Shown here: piece by piece, positions 39,918 to 47,880 of the stretch
Layout: each line of letters opens with the position of its first letter
Numbering within the stretch: the first letter of the stretch is position 1
NCBI GenBank assembly: GCA_002364615.1
Contig: DEYP01000027.1
Location: forward strand, 1-64,000
Direction: 5' to 3'
DNA: 64,000 nt
DNA from: Arsukibacterium sp. UBA3155
Lineage (GTDB): Bacteria; Pseudomonadota; Gammaproteobacteria; Enterobacterales; Alteromonadaceae
Translations under genes and position numbers: made by a program
The notes under the pieces: generated by a model
What the model was told of the DNA's origin: nothing
What the model saw: only the letters and a program-made list of their open reading frames with translations
The model's database searches: none

Positions 39918-40595
39918 ATGGAACGGTTTTCCAGACTGATAATACTCTCAGAGCGCCAGCAATTGCATAATACCGCGATGCTCGCCCAGTCGGTTGGGAT
40001 AAAAGTACAGCAGTGCAGTCGCACCGACTTTATTCAGCAACCGGTTAAATCAGGTGTATTGGTAGGTTGCCAATTTACCAGCCATGATCTTACCAAAAAA
40101 GGTCTGTCGAACGAATTATCGACCCTAATGCAGCGTTGTCCGGTTTTTATTTTTCAGGCTGAGCGAGCGCTAATTGACCCGGCATTTGCAGTTCACAGTG
40201 GGATCAGAGGCTTGATCTACCGTGATGAACAGTTAGACCGGGTATTAACCGCATTGAAAACCCTGATGTCTGGTCAGTTATATTACTCTCGGACGGTGAT
40301 GTCGGACGTGGTCGATCTGCTGATTAATAAACCTAAAAAAATGATCACCGAAGTCACAGCCAGCGCTAACGCTCAACTAACCCGACAAGAGAAACGGATA
40401 ATAGGATTGGTTGCACAAGGCGCCCGCAATAAAGAAATTGCAGAAGTACTAAATATCAGCGCCCATACTGTCAAAGCGCATTTGTCAGCCATTTTTAGAA
40501 AAACACAGGCCCGAAACCGGGTTGAATTGCTGCGTTGGTTGCAGCAATCCAATCTGATATTAGAAAGTCAGCCAGAGCTTGCAAGATTGGCCTGA
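39918..40595 (+). CDS. csgD: CsgD-like LuxR-family curli regulator
   Basis: A 225-residue transcription factor resembling CsgD, the activator of curli genes. The ATG at 39918 has a strong GGAGGTGA; an in-frame TTG just upstream is rejected. The N-terminal part (1-145) is a degenerate receiver domain. Where response regulators have the phosphorylated Asp this one reads GVLVGCQ, so phosphorylation is unlikely. The LuxR-type helix-turn-helix is at 154-210 (LTRQEKRIIGLVAQGARNKE). It faces the csgBAEFG genes and its last 28 bp overlap the end of csgG. Confidence 0.88.
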   Translation: MERFSRLIILSERQQLHNTAMLAQSVGIKVQQCSRTDFIQQPVKSGVLVGCQFTSHDLTKKGLSNELSTLMQRCPVFIFQAERALIDPAFAVHSGIRGLIYRDEQLDRVLTALKTLMSGQLYYSRTVMSDVVDLLINKPKKMITEVTASANAQLTRQEKRIIGLVAQGARNKEIAEVLNISAHTVKAHLSAIFRKTQARNRVELLRWLQQSNLILESQPELARLA

Positions 40596-41347
40596 TCATC
40601 AGTTCGCCAGAAACCACGTTCCAAACCTATACTGATTAATTCAACCACGGCACTTTCCATTGCCTGCTTTACGCAATACTGTACCGGTTCATTAGTTGAA
40701 TAGCCGCCTTCCATTTCAACCAGTCTGTTCAGCGAGACATATCGGAACAAACCAGCACGCAACTCTTGAGAAAAGACTTTTTTAGTTGTAGAGACAGAAA
40801 GCAATACCTGGCCGGTGTAGACATCAATTGCTCGTAAATAAACCGTAACCTGGTCTTCGCGATAAAGTTCTGACAAGCCCAGACCAAAATACTCAGCGCC
40901 AATTCCACCTGTCGTTAAGTTCGTCTCATAACCAATGATGCCGCCCTCGAAAACTAAACGTGCCTCTTTCAATGGTGGTAATTCCGTTAATTTTTTATTC
41001 GAGCCATGTATTTTCCGCTCAGTAAGCAAGTTCTGTAGCCCCTCCCGCTCCAGCGGTGCAAACCAACCACTGTCAAGCAGGATCTGGGTTAGCATTGAGG
41101 TTGCGCCCTGAGTTACTGCGGTAGAGAAACTTGATACATTGCCCTGAGGTTTGTACTGACCGGTTTGATCCCGAAAAGCATAGACAGAAACCGGAATTTG
41201 TTGCCGCGGCTTTGCTTGCTGTTGCAACGACTGCATTGTACTGCTAATCGAATCGACACTGGCTGGCGTAATACTGAGCTCCGGTTTTGGTACCAGAGAA
41301 CATCCTGCAATAGCAGATATCATGAGTAAAATAATTACTGCTTTCAT
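40568..41347 (-). CDS. csgG: Curli production assembly/transport lipoprotein CsgG
   Basis: CsgG forms the nonameric outer-membrane pore through which curlin subunits leave the cell. The 259-residue product has a lipobox IAGC (acylated C16). It has the conserved regions IPVSVYAFRDQTGQYKP, FSTAVTQGATSML, FAPLEREGLQNLLTERKI and GGIIGYETNLTTGGIGAEYFG, all aligned with E. coli CsgG. The C-terminus (GLERGFWR...) is shorter than in E. coli. It starts 2 bp after csgF, so translation is coupled, and its 3' end overlaps csgD. Confidence 0.96.
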   Translation of the reverse strand: MKAVIILLMISAIAGCSLVPKPELSITPASVDSISSTMQSLQQQAKPRQQIPVSVYAFRDQTGQYKPQGNVSSFSTAVTQGATSMLTQILLDSGWFAPLEREGLQNLLTERKIHGSNKKLTELPPLKEARLVFEGGIIGYETNLTTGGIGAEYFGLGLSELYREDQVTVYLRAIDVYTGQVLLSVSTTKKVFSQELRAGLFRYVSLNRLVEMEGGYSTNEPVQYCVKQAMESAVVELISIGLERGFWRTDDQANLASSG

Positions 41348-41349
41348 TA

Positions 41350-41736
41350 CTAACCCCCAATCACAGGAATAGTAATGATCGTAACTTCACCGGTATCCAG
41401 GTTAGTAATATTGACAATAACACTGCCATCGGTGCCGGTCGTGATCTCAACAAGAAACTCACCCGTGTTGTAAATGCCATCAACCAGGTCACCATCCGCT
41501 ATTCGCCTGGTCAACGAGTTTATAATGTTTCGCTCCAATGCTTCCTGGAACTTGTCTACAAAAGATAATGTTGGCCTCTCTTCACTAAAACTGTTCTGGC
41601 TTTGGGCTTTTTGCAGCAAAAAGTTTCCATTTAGCGGATTGCCACCAAAGCTGGGATTAATGGGGGTATAGACTAATTCAGTTGCACTTGCGCAGGCAGA
41701 TGCCAGCAGGAATAGCAGTACTGCAGTTTTTTTCAT
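41350..41736 (-). CDS. csgF: Curli assembly protein CsgF
   Basis: CsgF sits in the CsgG pore, forms a second constriction and places the nucleator at the surface. The 128-residue precursor has a signal peptide (about 1-18). The mature N-terminus TELVYTPINPSFGGNPLNGNFLL is the conserved CsgG-plugging peptide, and the QSQNSF segment follows. The C-terminal part (ITTGTDGSVIVNITNLDTGEV) is a beta region. It lies 11 bp after csgE and 2 bp before csgG. Confidence 0.95.
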   Translation of the reverse strand: MKKTAVLLFLLASACASATELVYTPINPSFGGNPLNGNFLLQKAQSQNSFSEERPTLSFVDKFQEALERNIINSLTRRIADGDLVDGIYNTGEFLVEITTGTDGSVIVNITNLDTGEVTIITIPVIGG

Positions 41737-41747
41737 TATTATTCCCT

Positions 41748-42125
41748 TTAGTATATTTCTTGTTCCTGATCACCCAGTAGCATGCTGGCCTGAATATTCG
41801 CCAATTCATTAATACTGCGCAAAATAGCTTGTTCGGCCATCTCTTTTACATTGTTATAGCGCCGGCCAAAATAGGTTTGATAAACGCGTTGCTGGTTCAT
41901 TTCCACCCACAGAAATGTACCTGCCTGCGGATAGACTTGTTCATAAATAACCACCGACACGCCTTCAGTTGCCGGCATATCACGCCAGTAACCAGAATAA
42001 TAGAACATAAAGTCTTTGCCAAAACGCGAGATGGTGCGGTCAATCACTAAGCCGCTTAATTCGATATCATTCGCTGCTACTTTAAGCGGCAGCAGCAAAC
42101 ATAACAGCAGAAAAATTACTTTCAT
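41748..42125 (-). CDS. csgE: Curli assembly protein CsgE
   Basis: CsgE is the periplasmic adaptor that caps CsgG and selects curlin substrates. The 125-residue precursor has a signal peptide (1-18, cut after VAA). It has the conserved ELSGLVIDRTISRFGKDFMF-like opening, WVEMNQQRVYQTYFGRR and the C-terminal helical segment. Only a weak ribosome-binding site (ATAGGC) precedes the ATG, and a strong hairpin lies 8 nt upstream, suggesting lower translation than the curlin gene before it. Confidence 0.94.
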   Translation of the reverse strand: MKVIFLLLCLLLPLKVAANDIELSGLVIDRTISRFGKDFMFYYSGYWRDMPATEGVSVVIYEQVYPQAGTFLWVEMNQQRVYQTYFGRRYNNVKEMAEQAILRSINELANIQASMLLGDQEQEIY

Positions 42126-42133
42126 ATGCCTAT

Positions 42134-42150
42134 GGCGGCCAGTGGCCGCC
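42134..42150 (-). other. Strong hairpin between csgA-like gene and csgE
   Basis: GGCGGCC and GGCCGCC form a perfect 7-bp all-GC stem with a 3-nt loop in the 32-bp gap. No T tract follows on the minus strand (ATAGGCATATG), so it is probably an mRNA-stabilising or processing hairpin that lets the fibre subunit be made in excess over the secretion proteins. Confidence 0.55.
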
Positions 42151-42157
42151 CTTTCGT

Positions 42158-43645
42158 TTAGTTTTGAGTAACGATCGCGGTATTAAAGTCACCCTGCTGA
42201 GTAATACTCATGATATTACCATTGCCATACTGCTCACCTAACACCAGGTTGTCGTTACCAAGCTGACTTATTGCTACAGTACCATTCTCTCCGGAAAGTG
42301 CAAAGTATCCATCATTGCCGGCTACCCAGTTACCATTGCCCTCTTGTAAAATGTCAGCAAAGTTACCGCTACCCTCAACCAGCATATCTACCAGGTTGAG
42401 ATCCCCATCCTGTGCAATAGCAATACTGTTTTCTACAACCACAACCTCACTGGTAATAAATACTTCGTTCATATTACCCATTTGATCAACACTGATATCG
42501 TTATCAATACCAACCACATCAACTACAGCAAAGTTATCATCGCCCCGCTGCATGATGTCAGTGTTATTATCAAAACCAAACAAGGCTACACCGGCAATAT
42601 TGTTGTTACCGCGACTGTATATATCTGCACTGTTGCCATCCATACCCAGCACCATTTCAGCGGTGTTCATGTCACCATCCTGATAAATCGTTAAATCGTG
42701 ATTGTCACCGTCTGTCGCTACTACCGCATAGTTCTCAGTGCCATCTTGGCGAACATCAATCAGGTTATTATTGCCAACCAGACCCAGTGGCGCTTCCACC
42801 AGATTGCTGACACCAGTTTGATCAATCAGGATCCAGTTGGTGTCGCCGGTTACAGGTTCCACCAGAAAAACGTTATCGGTTCCATCCTGTTTAACATCAA
42901 TCAGGTTGTCGTTGCCAGTAACATTGGTTGCGATAAAGGCATTTAGCATGCCTTCCTGCTGCACATAAATGGCGTTGTCATCACCAGTTAAACCAATTAC
43001 ACCACCGACGTTCTGGTCTCCAAACTGCTCCGCTTCAAATTCATTGGCATTACCTGCTGCGCCGAGCATAGCTGCTTCGTTACTATCTCCTTCCTGATAG
43101 CTGTAAAACATGTTGTCATTGCCGGTAAAGTCGGCATTCGACCAGTTGCTGTTACCGCTTTGCTCAATTTCGGCAACATTCATGTCGCCGACTAAAGTAG
43201 CGAAGGCTTCGTTTAAATCACCCGCCTGAAAAACAACGGCATCATTAACATTACCTTCTATAATAATTGCCGCCTGATTGTAAAATCCGTCCTGGGTAAC
43301 CGTAACGATGTTATCATTACCAATAATATCGCTGGAAGCGATGTGCCAATCGGCGAATTGTTCCATCCGCACCGAGTTATCGTTGCCAGTATTAAAACTG
43401 TAGGCTTCCAACCACAGACCATTCTGCAAAACACTGCCATAGTTTAATTCACCAACTTGCTCAATAATGGCGAGATTGGCGTTGCCACCCGTATTGGTTT
43501 GAGTTATTTCAGCAGTATTACCTTCTCCAGAACCGGCTGCTGAGCTTTGCAGAATAATAGCTTCGTTCTCTGCCATGACATTTCCTGCAAAACACAAAGC
43601 AATTGCCATACCTAATAGATGTTTACGCGGTTTAATAAGGTTCAT
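42158..43645 (-). CDS. csgA: Very long, acidic CsgA-like curlin repeat protein
   Basis: A 495-residue secreted amyloid-type subunit. After a signal peptide (about 1-25, cut after VMA) the whole protein consists of about 19 tandem curlin-like repeats of roughly 22 residues with the pattern GNDNxxxVxQxGxxNxxx. E. coli CsgA has five repeats in 151 residues, so this is nearly four times longer. Asp, Glu and Asn dominate, Lys and Arg are very few, so the mature protein is strongly acidic. The ATG follows GGGAGA. Its place between csgB and csgE supports export through CsgG as the main fibre subunit. csgA is used by position and repeat type. Confidence 0.85.
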   Translation of the reverse strand: MNLIKPRKHLLGMAIALCFAGNVMAENEAIILQSSAAGSGEGNTAEITQTNTGGNANLAIIEQVGELNYGSVLQNGLWLEAYSFNTGNDNSVRMEQFADWHIASSDIIGNDNIVTVTQDGFYNQAAIIIEGNVNDAVVFQAGDLNEAFATLVGDMNVAEIEQSGNSNWSNADFTGNDNMFYSYQEGDSNEAAMLGAAGNANEFEAEQFGDQNVGGVIGLTGDDNAIYVQQEGMLNAFIATNVTGNDNLIDVKQDGTDNVFLVEPVTGDTNWILIDQTGVSNLVEAPLGLVGNNNLIDVRQDGTENYAVVATDGDNHDLTIYQDGDMNTAEMVLGMDGNSADIYSRGNNNIAGVALFGFDNNTDIMQRGDDNFAVVDVVGIDNDISVDQMGNMNEVFITSEVVVVENSIAIAQDGDLNLVDMLVEGSGNFADILQEGNGNWVAGNDGYFALSGENGTVAISQLGNDNLVLGEQYGNGNIMSITQQGDFNTAIVTQN

Positions 43646-43667
43646 GTGATTCTCCCTGAGTCTCTTA

Positions 43668-44090
43668 TTAGTATTGAATTATTGAGATTTCAGCTCCGTT
43701 GCCAATCTGTTCAATCGAAAAACTGCGGTTTCCCCATTGCTCTAACTGGATCAGGTTGCTCTCTCCCTGCTGTAAAATATCAGCACTGTTGTTGTTACCA
43801 AACTGCCGGATCTGTGCCTGATTACCGCTGCCATACTGCTGCAGAAAAATCTGGTTAAGCACACCTTGTTGTAATAAAACAGCATAATTAGCATCGCCAC
43901 CTTGCGTTACATCAGCAACATTCAAATCGCCCAGCTGAGTAATATCAACTCCATTAGCTAACGCATGACGCTCAATTAGTGAAGTTAACTGTACTGAAAC
44001 ATCTGCAAACGCCCACCCGCTGGTTGCGACTCCAACCATCAGAATTAACACCTTAACATTTACATTTAGCACAAATATTCCTTCATTCAT
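43668..44090 (-). CDS. csgB: Curlin nucleator CsgB-like
   Basis: A 140-residue precursor with a signal peptide (about 1-29, cut after AFA) and five curlin repeats with glutamine/asparagine ladders (for example ITQLGDLNVADVTQGGDAN and IRQFGNNNSADILQQGESN). Size and repeat number match minor curlin CsgB, which nucleates CsgA polymerisation. The last repeat (FSIEQIGNGAEISIIQY) diverges, as in nucleators. I start at ATG 44090; an upstream in-frame ATG at 44129 would precede the signal peptide with 13 extra residues. It is the first gene of the csgB-A-E-F-G run. Confidence 0.87.
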   Translation of the reverse strand: MNEGIFVLNVNVKVLILMVGVATSGWAFADVSVQLTSLIERHALANGVDITQLGDLNVADVTQGGDANYAVLLQQGVLNQIFLQQYGSGNQAQIRQFGNNNSADILQQGESNLIQLEQWGNRSFSIEQIGNGAEISIIQY

Positions 44091-44241
44091 TATTACAACT
44101 TCCAGACTAAAGAGATATTTAAAAGCCACAATAGGACAAATGTTTTATTTTTTATTACAATTCATCAATCGCAAAAATAATTTATATTATATTAAATACA
44201 GCATCTTACGATCGCCTGGTTAACATGTGACCGCCCTTAGC

Positions 44242-44257
44242 TACTAATCCATTAGTA
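44242..44257. promoter_or_regulatory. Interrupted palindrome in the csgB-protease divergent region
   Basis: TACTAAT-CC-ATTAGTA has perfect 7-bp arms. It lies in the AT-rich 269-bp region between the divergent csgB and subtilase start codons and could be an operator for a dimeric activator acting on either side. It shares TAGCTACTAA(C/T)C with the palindrome upstream of nrdA. Confidence 0.4.
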
Positions 44258-44359
44258 CTATTTTTATTCATATATGAGCAAATTGTTAATATTCATGCTA
44301 ATGCTTATTAGTGCAGTAAGTAAGCATATTTTTTACAAATAATTAAAATAGGAACTACT

Positions 44360-46861
44360 ATGTCCAAGCAAAAAATTCTGGCGTTAGCGGTTACCGCAGC
44401 GCTGTGTTCCGGTTCAGCATTCGCGGCGAATAACGCTGCACAGGCCGATGATTCTATTCTCATCATGTTCAAACCTGGCGTATCCAAACAAGAACGTGTT
44501 TCTATTGTAAAACGCAGCGGTGCCAGTCTGCGGCAGCTCGATACTCAGGGACGTGACATTAAAATGCGGCATATTGCGGATGGGCGCATTGCCAAAATCA
44601 AGGTTCCTAAAGGCATTAATCGTGATTTCTTAATTAAACAACTTGCCTCCAACCCGGCGATTGAAGTAGCTGAACCGAATTATCTGGTAAAAGCATTAGC
44701 AGCCCCTCTTGCGGTTCCTAATGATCCCCGATTTGGTGAAATGTGGTCGTTAAACAATACCGGCCAGAATGGCGGTACGGCAGGTGCCGATATCGGTGCT
44801 GTTGCAGCCTGGGATATCACCACCGGTAGTCGTGACGTGGTTATAGGCGTAATCGATTCAGGGATGGATTACAATCATCCCGATTTAATTCCAAACCGCT
44901 GGGAAAATGACGGCAGCTATCCTGGACACCCATATGGTTATTCAACGTTAAACGAAAATAACGATCCAATGGACAGCGATAGCCATGGCACACATGTTGC
45001 CGGCACTATCGGTGCTGGTGGAGACAATGGTATTGGTATAACCGGTGTCAACTGGAACGTAACGTTACTGCCTTGTCAGTTTCTTGGTCCCACGGGTGGT
45101 AGTACAGCAGGTGCTATCGAATGTATTGATTACTATACCGACTTAAAAACAAATTACGGTGTAAACGTTAAAGCGACGAATAACTCCTGGGGTGGTGGTG
45201 GTTTCTCTGAAACATTGCGCGCCGCCATTCAATCAGGTGGCGATGCCGGTATTTTATTTATTGCGGCGTCGGGCAATGATGGCGCTGATGCTGATGTCAG
45301 CCCCATGTATCCGGCAGGATACGATCTTGATGTTATTGTCTCAGTAGCCTCTACCGACCGGCTGGATAATTTATCAGTATTTGCAGTCGGTGCGTCTAAT
45401 TACGGCGCAACGTCAGTGGATCTGGGGGCACCAGGTTCAGATATTTTATCAACTGTTCCGGGCAACAATTATGCGGTGTTCTCTGGTACATCAATGGCCT
45501 CGCCTCATGTAGCCGGCGCCGCAGCAATGTTATGGTCTATAAATCCTGACATCACGCCACTTGAGATGAAAGCGATTCTGATGGACAGTGGTGATGAACT
45601 TGCTTCTCTTGATGGTAAAACGGTTTCTGGCAAGCGTTTAAATCTGGTAAACGCGCTGGCAGATGCGGACCCGACCCCGAGTTTCCGCTTAGCATTATCT
45701 CCCCGCAGCCAGCAGATAACCGCAGGTGATACTGCTGAGTTTACTCTTGACGTTGGTAATCTGGCCGACTGGATGGGCGATGTAGAGCTGAGCGTCAGTG
45801 TCGACCCAAGTATTGAAGGCGTCAGCTTATCAGCTGAAACCGCACAACCGGGTGATACGGTTACTGTCTTGGTACCGACCATGGCTGAAACGCCATGGGG
45901 CGATTATCTGGTTACTGTAACGGGTATTGATGCAGCAGACCCTGCAGTAGTTAAAAGCGTGTCTGCAACACTGGTCGTATTGCCGCAAGGTCTGGCTGAT
46001 TTCAGTTTTGAGAACACGAATCCTGTTGCTATCCCTGATAACAACGCCACTGGTATTGAAAGTGTTATCAACGTACCAAATGAAGGAACCGTATTTAACG
46101 TTGAAGCTGGCGTTAATATCACCCATACCTGGCGTGGCGACCTGGTTGTTAGCCTGACATCTCCGCAAGGCACAGAAATCACCCTTCATAACCGTAGTGG
46201 CGGCAGTGCAGACGACTTAGTTGAAAGCTGGACCGTCGACACCTTTAATGGTGAGCCGATGCAGGGTGACTGGACCTTAAATGTATCTGATAATGCCGGT
46301 GCCGACTTAGGCACGTTAAACAGCTGGAACTTGACGATTACTGCACTTGGCGGTGACGTGGTCGATCCTGATCCGGTGGCACCCGCCGCAGACTTTAGCT
46401 TTGTTGCATCCGGACTGAATGTCGATTTCAGTGATAGTTCTACTGATGCTAATGATGATATTAGCAGCTGGAGCTGGGATTTCGGTGATGGTGCGGTATC
46501 TGATGTACAAAACCCAAGCCACACGTACGCGGCAGGAGGTAGTTATGAAGTTACGCTGATGGTTACAGACAGTACCGGCTTAACTGACATGACAAGCCAG
46601 ATGGTTACCCTGGTTGAGAGTGATATTAGTCTGACATTGCATCGGGCAATCAGAGCTCGTACCGGCTCTACCATCGTTGACTTACGCTGGACGGGTGCCA
46701 CAGGAAACCTGGATCTGTATCGCGATGGTGATTATATCGAAACAATCGAAAACGATGGCAGACATCGTGACCGGTTTAATTCGATGGCGGCTTCAGCAAC
46801 CTATACCCTGTGCCTGGAAGGCACGATGGTATGCTCAGCTGATTTAACCGTAGATTTCTGA
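44360..46861 (+). CDS. Secreted S8 subtilisin-like serine protease with P-domain and PKD domain
   Basis: An 833-residue secreted protease. A signal peptide (1-22, cut after AFA) precedes an inhibitor-I9-like propeptide (about 30-110, ending AEPNYLV). The S8 catalytic domain (about 125-435) has D166 (VIGVIDSGMD), H209 (DSHGTHVAGT) and S378 (SGTSMASPHVAG). Downstream are a linker domain with a beta fold (435-540), a proprotein convertase P-domain (about 545-665) and a PKD domain (about 680-755, SWSWDFGDG). A short C-terminal beta region (760-833) contains two cysteines. Such enzymes digest extracellular protein. It is divergent from the curli genes. Confidence 0.93.
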   Translation: MSKQKILALAVTAALCSGSAFAANNAAQADDSILIMFKPGVSKQERVSIVKRSGASLRQLDTQGRDIKMRHIADGRIAKIKVPKGINRDFLIKQLASNPAIEVAEPNYLVKALAAPLAVPNDPRFGEMWSLNNTGQNGGTAGADIGAVAAWDITTGSRDVVIGVIDSGMDYNHPDLIPNRWENDGSYPGHPYGYSTLNENNDPMDSDSHGTHVAGTIGAGGDNGIGITGVNWNVTLLPCQFLGPTGGSTAGAIECIDYYTDLKTNYGVNVKATNNSWGGGGFSETLRAAIQSGGDAGILFIAASGNDGADADVSPMYPAGYDLDVIVSVASTDRLDNLSVFAVGASNYGATSVDLGAPGSDILSTVPGNNYAVFSGTSMASPHVAGAAAMLWSINPDITPLEMKAILMDSGDELASLDGKTVSGKRLNLVNALADADPTPSFRLALSPRSQQITAGDTAEFTLDVGNLADWMGDVELSVSVDPSIEGVSLSAETAQPGDTVTVLVPTMAETPWGDYLVTVTGIDAADPAVVKSVSATLVVLPQGLADFSFENTNPVAIPDNNATGIESVINVPNEGTVFNVEAGVNITHTWRGDLVVSLTSPQGTEITLHNRSGGSADDLVESWTVDTFNGEPMQGDWTLNVSDNAGADLGTLNSWNLTITALGGDVVDPDPVAPAADFSFVASGLNVDFSDSSTDANDDISSWSWDFGDGAVSDVQNPSHTYAAGGSYEVTLMVTDSTGLTDMTSQMVTLVESDISLTLHRAIRARTGSTIVDLRWTGATGNLDLYRDGDYIETIENDGRHRDRFNSMAASATYTLCLEGTMVCSADLTVDF

Positions 46862-46883
46862 AATTCCATTTCTTCTGACTCTT

Positions 46884-46911
46884 AAGGCAGCTTCGGCTGC
46901 CTTATTCTTTA
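46884..46911 (+). terminator. Terminator of the S8 protease gene
   Basis: AAGGCAGC-TTCG-GCTGCCTT is a perfect 8-bp stem capped by a stable UUCG tetraloop and followed by ATTCTTT. It begins 22 bp past the protease stop. Confidence 0.8.
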
Positions 46912-46971
46912 GTTGATCCTTACCGTAGAGCGGCTAGTATAGAGGATATAATTCAGCAGTAAGGAATCAGC

Positions 46972-47880
46972 GTGCTAGCGCAATTACATCAGGTTGAACA
47001 CAGTCTTAATCAGGTTATTCTTGGTAAACAACAGCAAATTCGCCTGGCGTTATGTTGTTTACTCGCTGAAGGACATTTACTGCTCGAAGACCTTCCCGGC
47101 CTTGGCAAAACCACCCTGGCTCATGCGCTCGCTAACAGCCTGGGTCTGAGTTACCGGCGGGTGCAATTTACCAGTGATTTACTGCCCGCAGATTTAACCG
47201 GTATTAGCATATATGATACCCGGTCACAACAATTTCACTTTCAGCCGGGTCCGGTATTCTCTCAGGTGTTACTGGCAGATGAAATTAATCGCGCCAGCCC
47301 GAAAACCCAAAGTGCCTTGCTAGAGGCGATGGAAGAGCGCCAGGTTAGTACGGATGGTCAAACCCGGCCATTACCCAGTCCTTTCTTTGTTATTGCCACC
47401 CAGAACCCGTTATTTCATGCCGGAACCTCTGCATTACCTGAATCGCAGCTAGACCGTTTTTTAATGCGTTTGTCGTTAGGTTTTCCGGAGCGGGCCGCTG
47501 AACATCAGTTGCTTGTCGATGATAGCAAGGGCTCGCGTCTGCAATTTTTAACACAACAACTGGACAGCAATACGCTGCAAAGCCTGCAGCAACAACTTAG
47601 TTCGGTTAATGTCAGTGATGCCGTTATTGATTACTTACTCAGCTTGGTAGATGCCAGTCGCACTCGCAATGATATGTTGCCGCTATCGCCGCGCGCCTCC
47701 AAAGCCCTGTTAAGAGCAAGCAAAGCTCATGCTTTAATCACTGGCCGTGATTTTGTCACCGCCGATGACGTGCAGCAGGTATTCCCATCGGTGGCAGAAC
47801 ACCGGCTGGATCCACGTTCCAGTGCGGCAAGTCATTCGCATAGCGAACTATTACTTGAGCAAACTGTTTGCCCGTTATGA
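46972..47880 (+). CDS. MoxR-family AAA+ ATPase
   Basis: A 302-residue AAA+ ATPase of the MoxR group, thought to act as a chaperone or maturation factor together with DUF58/VWA partners. Walker A is LPGLGKTT (41-48) and Walker B with the sensor region is LLADEINRASPKTQSALLEAMEE. The start is GTG with AAGGAATCAGC. A TATAAT at 46947-46952 could be its -10. It overlaps the next gene by 4 bp (ATGA), giving a three-gene coupled operon. Confidence 0.92.
   Translation: MLAQLHQVEHSLNQVILGKQQQIRLALCCLLAEGHLLLEDLPGLGKTTLAHALANSLGLSYRRVQFTSDLLPADLTGISIYDTRSQQFHFQPGPVFSQVLLADEINRASPKTQSALLEAMEERQVSTDGQTRPLPSPFFVIATQNPLFHAGTSALPESQLDRFLMRLSLGFPERAAEHQLLVDDSKGSRLQFLTQQLDSNTLQSLQQQLSSVNVSDAVIDYLLSLVDASRTRNDMLPLSPRASKALLRASKAHALITGRDFVTADDVQQVFPSVAEHRLDPRSSAASHSHSELLLEQTVCPL

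Noticed and set aside
42158-43645. Regular repeats suggesting a CRISPR-like or satellite array
   Set aside because: The periodicity is in protein (about 22 residues), the DNA units differ, and the whole stretch is one open frame with a signal peptide: curlin repeats.
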